From Bog-159 sp035499555 (GTDB taxonomy: Bacteria; Acidobacteriota; Terriglobia; Bryobacterales; Bryobacteraceae): DNA of 64,000 bases. Below the pieces are notes generated by a model that saw nothing but the letters and a program-made list of their open reading frames with translations, was not told the origin of the DNA and did not search any database. The DNA lies in contig DATJYO010000071.1 in assembly GCA_035499555.1 (NCBI GenBank), forward strand, positions 1 through 64,000, given 5' to 3'. The first letter of the stretch is position 1. Each line of letters begins with the position of its first letter. The position numbers were made by a program, and so were the translations under genes. Below, piece by piece: positions 59,650 to 64,000 of the stretch.

Positions 59650-62343
59650 TCAATATCCATCTCCAAAAAGCTGGAAACCGGCCCAGTAGAAGGGATGGCG
59701 GAGCCTTTCCTGGCGTGCCACCTCCAGGACCGCCTCCCGCAGGGCCCGCGCCTTGTTCGACCCATTCCGCCAGGCGCTATGGAATCGCGCCATCAGCTCC
59801 GTGGTGCTCGCCGACTCCACGCGCCACTGGCTCGCCAGCACCGCCCGGCTTCCGGCCGCCTCAAAAGCCCACGCCAGCCCCACCGCTCCTTCGCCTTCCT
59901 CGAAGTGGCCGCGTCCCGTCTCGCAACCGGACAGCACGACCAACGCGGCGGGCAGATCCAGTTCCCGGATCTCGGCGGCCTCCAGCCAGCCGTCCTCCGC
60001 GCCCTTCGCTTGCGGCGGATGAAACACGATGTGCGAGCGCTGCGGATGCGCGGGATCGAACACCCCGTGCGCCGCCACCTGGATCACATCGTAGCTGCCC
60101 GCATGCTGGCGGAACTCTTCCTCGCCGGCCTCCGCCCCCAACCACATCCGGCTGCCCGCGCCATATAGCGCCACCAACCGCCGCGCTTCGTTCTCGGCTT
60201 CCGGCCAGTCGCCCGTGGGATTCCCGAACACCGCCAGTTTCAGGTTGCCGCTCTCCACCGGGTGCGCCGCCCGCCGCAGCGCAGCCAACACCGAAAGCGA
60301 TGGCGCGTACGAAACCGCCAAGTCTTCGATCAGATAGCGCCCCTCCGGCGTGCGCAAGACCTGGAAAGGCACCTGCCACAAATCGCCGTCCGGCGCCACG
60401 ATCAGATTCGTCTTCGCCGCCAGCTCACCGCGCACCGGCGCCACCAGGATTTGATACAGGCGGCGGGCGGCATCCGGAAACTCCGGATCGCGGGTGGCCA
60501 GCTTTTCGCGAAAGGTCCGAATGTCGTTCTTCAGGTCCCCGGCCCGCAGACGCCGCGCCACCAAGGGATGGCCGCGGGTGATGGCAAAGACGTAAATGCC
60601 GCCGGGCGTGACGGCATAATCGAGGATGGCGGTCTTGGCATCCCCGGCCAGTTGCGCCGCTCCCGGCCAGCCGACCGGCTGCACGTCGCCGCGCCGTACG
60701 CTCAGCTCCGGATGCGCCAGGTCGAATGCCAGCCGGAAATCCGCCAGCTTCGCGTATATGCCGTCCATCTGCGCCCGCAGGGCGCGCAGTTTTGCGGCGT
60801 CGGGAGCCGTTTCCGCCGACGCCAGCCGGAACTGCGCACCCAGGGTCGCCAGTTCTCCGCGAAGCTGCGTCTCGCGCGCGTCTGGCACACTGGTCATCGG
60901 CGCCCGCCGTTCGCGGCCCCCCAGCAGATCGAGCAGCACACGTCCCTTGGATCGTTCCGCCATCGTGAGCGCGGCCGCCCAGTGACCTTCTGCCGCCTCG
61001 AGTGCGGTCATCTCCAGATAGGGAGCGGCATTCCCGGCCAGAAAAGCCTCGCGCTCCGCCTCGCCGCCGGCCACGTTTTCGCGCATCTGCTCGGTGGCCT
61101 CGATGGCTTCGCCGAGCGCCGCCCGCGCCTCCGTATCGCGCTTCGCCATCCGATAGATGCGCCCGGCCACGAAACCGGGCGCGCGCAGTTGGGGCGTCGC
61201 GCCCATCCCGCGCGCCAGGTCGCGAGCGCGGTTGGCCATCTCCAGGGCCGCGGCCGTATCCCCTCGCTCCAGCAGGCAACGCGCGGTATCGCCGAGGGCC
61301 CCGGCCTCGCCCGATGGCTCGCCGGTTTCGTGATACAGTTGCGCGCTCTTCTTGAGGTCTTCGAACGCCGCCGCGTAACGCCTCAGGTCGAAATCCAGCC
61401 GTCCCATCACGGCCCATGCATTCGCTTCCTGCGGCTTGATACCGGCTTCAGCCAGAATCCCGATGGCCCGCCGCAGCACTTCCTCGGCGTCCCGGTCCTT
61501 TCCCCCATGATGATATACGCTGGCCAGATTCACCAATGAAGTGGCCAGATCTTCCTTGCTGGCGGCAGCCTCCTTCAGCTTCACGCTCTGCAAAACATAC
61601 GAAGCCGCCAGATCATAATCCTCCTGAAGCTCCGCCACCGCCGCCATGTTATTCAAGACGTAGCCTTGGCCCACGGTCTCCTTGCGCCGCACCGCGATTT
61701 CCAGGCTCTGCTCGAAGGACTGCATGGCGCGCCGGTAATCGCCTGAATCCGTGTATATCCGGCCGAGGTTATTCAGCACGCGCGCCACGCTGACTTCGTC
61801 ACCCAGCTTCCGGTGAAGGTCCCCGGAGATGCGGAACTTTTCGAAGGCCGCGCTGGAATTCCCCAGCCGTTGCAGGCATACTCCCCAATTTGTGTACACG
61901 GCGGCGATCCTTGCCGGCTCTGCTCCTGCCCGCTGATACACTTCCAGCGCGCGCGCGAAGCTGTCGCTCGCCTCGAAGTACCTTCCCAGGTTATTCAATA
62001 TGGTGCTGGCGTTGTACAGTCCGGCGCCTTCCCGTATTAGGAAACCTCCCATGCGCGAGCACTCAATCCCCAGCCGGTCTACCGCCAGCGATCTGTTCAG
62101 ATCGTGATGCCTGTCCGCGCTCGGTTTGACTGTCTGATACAGCGCCCGGCACAATCCTTCCGTGATCCGTGAACGATCGGCAGCCGCCAGCGTGGCGCGC
62201 GCCTGGTCCTCCGGAAGCGCGGCCAGGGCCGCCGCGAATTCCCGATCGGCGGCGGTGGGCTCCACGTCCGCCGCCCGGCACGGTGACCAGCACAAGGCCA
62301 CGGCCGTCCACGCCATCCAACCCAGCCGAGTTGCGCACAGCAT
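59650..62343 (-). CDS. Exported TPR-CHAT protease-like protein
   Basis: An 897-residue protein with an N-terminal hydrophobic leader (GWMAWTAVALCWSPCRAA). TPR repeats follow (about 95-430; for example RVLNNLGRIYTDSGDYRRAM, YVLNNMAAVAELQEDYDLAA), a helical spacer, and a CHAT domain (about 590-897). The caspase-like dyad is His759 in VIQVAAHGVFD and Cys807 in VVLSGCETGRGHF, followed by GLAWAFEAAGSRAVLASQWR and a C-terminal HPFYWAGFQLFGDG. CHAT domains are related to separase/caspase; many are cytoplasmic, whereas this one appears exported. The target is unknown. Confidence 0.88.
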   Translation of the reverse strand: MLCATRLGWMAWTAVALCWSPCRAADVEPTAADREFAAALAALPEDQARATLAAADRSRITEGLCRALYQTVKPSADRHHDLNRSLAVDRLGIECSRMGGFLIREGAGLYNASTILNNLGRYFEASDSFARALEVYQRAGAEPARIAAVYTNWGVCLQRLGNSSAAFEKFRISGDLHRKLGDEVSVARVLNNLGRIYTDSGDYRRAMQSFEQSLEIAVRRKETVGQGYVLNNMAAVAELQEDYDLAASYVLQSVKLKEAAASKEDLATSLVNLASVYHHGGKDRDAEEVLRRAIGILAEAGIKPQEANAWAVMGRLDFDLRRYAAAFEDLKKSAQLYHETGEPSGEAGALGDTARCLLERGDTAAALEMANRARDLARGMGATPQLRAPGFVAGRIYRMAKRDTEARAALGEAIEATEQMRENVAGGEAEREAFLAGNAAPYLEMTALEAAEGHWAAALTMAERSKGRVLLDLLGGRERRAPMTSVPDARETQLRGELATLGAQFRLASAETAPDAAKLRALRAQMDGIYAKLADFRLAFDLAHPELSVRRGDVQPVGWPGAAQLAGDAKTAILDYAVTPGGIYVFAITRGHPLVARRLRAGDLKNDIRTFREKLATRDPEFPDAARRLYQILVAPVRGELAAKTNLIVAPDGDLWQVPFQVLRTPEGRYLIEDLAVSYAPSLSVLAALRRAAHPVESGNLKLAVFGNPTGDWPEAENEARRLVALYGAGSRMWLGAEAGEEEFRQHAGSYDVIQVAAHGVFDPAHPQRSHIVFHPPQAKGAEDGWLEAAEIRELDLPAALVVLSGCETGRGHFEEGEGAVGLAWAFEAAGSRAVLASQWRVESASTTELMARFHSAWRNGSNKARALREAVLEVARQERLRHPFYWAGFQLFGDGY

Positions 62344-62463
62344 AGTGCAATAGATTTTATGCTTTTTTTATCCCAGCCGGTAATATGGCGCGCTTTTGCC
62401 CTACATCCTTCTTGAACGGCCCGGAAAGATGTTCACCAGGACCGGCCGGAGGGAGAAATAGGG

Positions 62464-62988
62464 ATGGCACACAGGCGATGGGCAATCATGGTAGCGGGAG
62501 CAGCGATATTCGCGGGCATGGCACAGCCGCAGACCGCGCCGGCGTCCGCGGCGAATCATACGGCGTCCGCCGTGCCGGCCGATCAGTTGGTCTGGCTGCG
62601 CTACATTGCGGCGGAACTTCGGCGTGTTCATCTGGAGGTCCTGGAAGACCGGCGGGAAATAGAGCAGAACGCCAAGCAGGGCCTGGAGCGCGAACTGGAC
62701 AGCATTCATTCCCGGCAAAATGAACTGCAGCAGGAGCAGGGATCCGAGGTTCAGCAGGCTGCGGACATCGAGGCTCAACTGAGCCAGTCCGGCCTGTCCG
62801 CATCCGAGCGCGAAGAACTCGAGGCGCGCCGCACCGACCTGTTGTCGCTCTCACCCTCGCGCTTCGGCACCGCGCAGAACGCGCTGGTGCAGAAGGAGAC
62901 TCGCCTGCGCGAGCGCCTGGCGCAGCAGGAGCGGCGCATACAAAGCATCGACCAGCAACTTGGCGAGCTGTCGTCAGGGCAGCAGTAG
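62464..62988 (+). CDS. Hypothetical exported coiled-coil protein
   Basis: A 174-residue protein with a leader (WAIMVAGAAIFAGMAQPQ) and, from about 45 on, a long Glu/Gln/Arg-rich coiled coil (EDRREIEQNAKQGLERELDS; QKETRLRERLAQQERRIQSI). No family is recognised. It is divergent from the CHAT gene with 120 bases between, so they may be co-regulated. Confidence 0.65.
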   Translation: MAHRRWAIMVAGAAIFAGMAQPQTAPASAANHTASAVPADQLVWLRYIAAELRRVHLEVLEDRREIEQNAKQGLERELDSIHSRQNELQQEQGSEVQQAADIEAQLSQSGLSASEREELEARRTDLLSLSPSRFGTAQNALVQKETRLRERLAQQERRIQSIDQQLGELSSGQQ

Positions 62989-63116
62989 CGTCCTCCACAA
63001 TCCCGGATCCCTTGCTGGCCCTGCGCGCGTAGTGGCTCTTTCTGCGCGCAACTATGCAAGACGCCAGATCCAAACCACAACTCTTGAAGGAGCCAAAACA
63101 CGAAAGAGGGAAATCT

Positions 63117-63629
63117 ATGACGACGAATCGAATTGCCGCAGGTGCGGCGATGTTACTGGGAGGTCTTCTGGCGGTATCGGCGCCCGCGCACGCGCAGATA
63201 TGGTCGAGTGCCGCCAGCGTTTGCGAGCCGGGGTCCGATAGCATTGGCTTGTACGCTTTCGACACCGCGGCATACAAGTTCAGCAGCGGCAACACCGGCC
63301 AGATCAAAATCCGATGCGCCGTGACTAACCCCAAGGACTCCGGCGTGCCTGCCTGGAAGACCTTGACCGTTGGCTACGTGGATCCCGATGGCACCGGTAC
63401 CGATTACCAGGTGGACGTGCAGCTTCTCCGGGTCGCCAAATCCACCGGCACCACGTACATCATCAAGACTTTCGACAGCAGTTCCTATACCGCCACGGGT
63501 GCGACGTCGAAGAGCATCACCTTTACACACACTTTCGATTTCACCAACTACGCCTACTTCTGCACCGCCACGGTCACGCGGGGGGACACCAGCCAGAGCC
63601 CTGAAGTCTGGTTCATGCAATTGAAGTAG
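63117..63629 (+). CDS. Hypothetical secreted beta-rich protein
   Basis: A 170-residue protein with a leader (AGAAMLLGGLLAVSAPAHAQ). The mature part starts IWSSAASVCEPGSDSIGLYA and contains GQIKIRCAVTNPKDSG, VDVQLLRVAKSTGTTYIIKT and TFDFTNYAYFCTATVTRGD. Three Cys and strand periodicity suggest a small beta-sandwich. The start follows a well-placed GAGGGAAATCT. It lies 94 bases before the FNPQPDPP gene on the same strand. Confidence 0.65.
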   Translation: MTTNRIAAGAAMLLGGLLAVSAPAHAQIWSSAASVCEPGSDSIGLYAFDTAAYKFSSGNTGQIKIRCAVTNPKDSGVPAWKTLTVGYVDPDGTGTDYQVDVQLLRVAKSTGTTYIIKTFDSSSYTATGATSKSITFTHTFDFTNYAYFCTATVTRGDTSQSPEVWFMQLK

Positions 63630-63723
63630 ACGCCGCCCGTACCTTTAGAAAATTCCGGGGGCGGCGCCGCCGATGTGGACTCCGCCCCAGTCCTTTACCG
63701 AAAGAATACATAGGAGACAACCA

Positions 63724-64000
63724 ATGAAACTCAATCTACGAGAATCCGTCGCCGTCCAACTGATGTCCGCCGCGGCTGTCATTCTGCTGCTGGCTGGAGG
63801 AGTCAAGCTGCTGCAGGGGTTTAATCCGCAACCCGATCCTCCGGGTGTTTGGGGCATGTTCGGCGTGACGCCGTCCGACACCATCCGCATCAACGTGGTG
63901 AACATGCAATTCGCAGGTTTTCCGCCCGATCCCTGTAATGTAACGCTCAAGTTCCTGGATCCCAGCGGCAAGACTCTGGAACAGCGAAGCCTCACCATCA
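63724..64000 (+). CDS. Membrane-anchored FNPQPDPP-motif protein (runs off the right edge)
   Basis: An ATG at 63724 with AGGAGACAACC before it opens a frame that remains open to the edge. An N-terminal membrane helix (VQLMSAAAVILLLAGGVKLL) is followed directly by QGFNPQPDPPGVWGMFGVT, then a beta-type domain (DTIRINVVNMQF; PCNVTLKFLDPSGKTLEQ). The FNPQPDPP motif recurs in small acidobacterial exported proteins of unknown role. The second half resembles a short Ig-like or pilus-type strand set. No function can be assigned. Confidence 0.7.
   Translation, partial: MKLNLRESVAVQLMSAAAVILLLAGGVKLLQGFNPQPDPPGVWGMFGVTPSDTIRINVVNMQFAGFPPDPCNVTLKFLDPSGKTLEQRSLTI

Noticed and set aside
60262..61539. 425-codon plus-strand frame over the CHAT gene
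   Set aside because: It is antisense, Arg/His-rich and has no motif.

Overview
The window looks like chromosome of a GC-rich acidobacterium, most likely of the Solibacter/Bryobacter type. This rests on gene content, not on a marker gene. It holds an Oar-like TonB receptor with an N-terminal carboxypeptidase-regulatory domain, an ADOP-type ABC permease, a winged-helix/TPR regulator, GloVer-repeat and FG-GAP surface proteins, a CHAT/TPR protein and a small FNPQPDPP-motif protein. No rRNA, intact tRNA or CRISPR array was seen.

Region 1 (1-10,976) is the most coherent part. It has an MbnP-family protein cut by the left edge, a sialidase-like propeller with a Cys cluster, an operon of DJ-1/PfpI protein, methyltransferase, CcmH and a broken DJ-1 copy, then a TonB receptor followed by a PepSY membrane protein. 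A convergent two-gene operon encodes a RegB/PrrB-type redox kinase and a RegA/PrrA-type regulator. Five copies of a 17-bp imperfect palindrome, TGCGGYAWWTTGTCGCA, lie only in the intergenic spaces of this region, including directly upstream of the kinase gene. The palindrome fits the published RegA/RegR box form (GCGGC-N5-GTCGC). I read this as a local, self-controlled RegBA regulon for metal/redox or c-type cytochrome functions.

Region 2 (about 11-19 kb) is a graveyard of mobile DNA. It has a 3' tRNA fragment, a frameshifted helix-rich gene, a HigBA toxin-antitoxin pair, two IS66 transposase remnants, two IS21-like ends and a broken istA. Intact genes for a CPBP protease and several secreted proteins lie among these.

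Region 3 (19-31.6 kb) holds a redoxin, a MOSC-flavin-ferredoxin fusion, an aldo/keto reductase, an ADOP permease, a DUF389 membrane protein, the trehalose genes otsA-otsB, a NarX/NarL-type two-component pair and a 35-residue membrane peptide.

Region 4 (31.7-43.2 kb) has a membrane-anchored J protein, an amidohydrolase whose tail is frameshifted in a G run, a PAPS sulfotransferase, an alpha/beta hydrolase, an arylsulfotransferase-like protein, a DHA2 MFS exporter, an MBL hydrolase, a VapBC-type pair and a HicB with a broken HicA.

Region 5 (43.2-64 kb) is mostly secreted and surface proteins: a winged-helix/TPR regulator, GloVer and LamG genes, an AAHS-type MFS transporter, a halogenase-like flavoprotein, an FG-GAP protein, a Tat-exported carboxylesterase, an M1 aminopeptidase, a lipoprotein, a carboxypeptidase-regulatory-domain protein, an exported CHAT/TPR protein and three small exported proteins, the last cut by the right edge.
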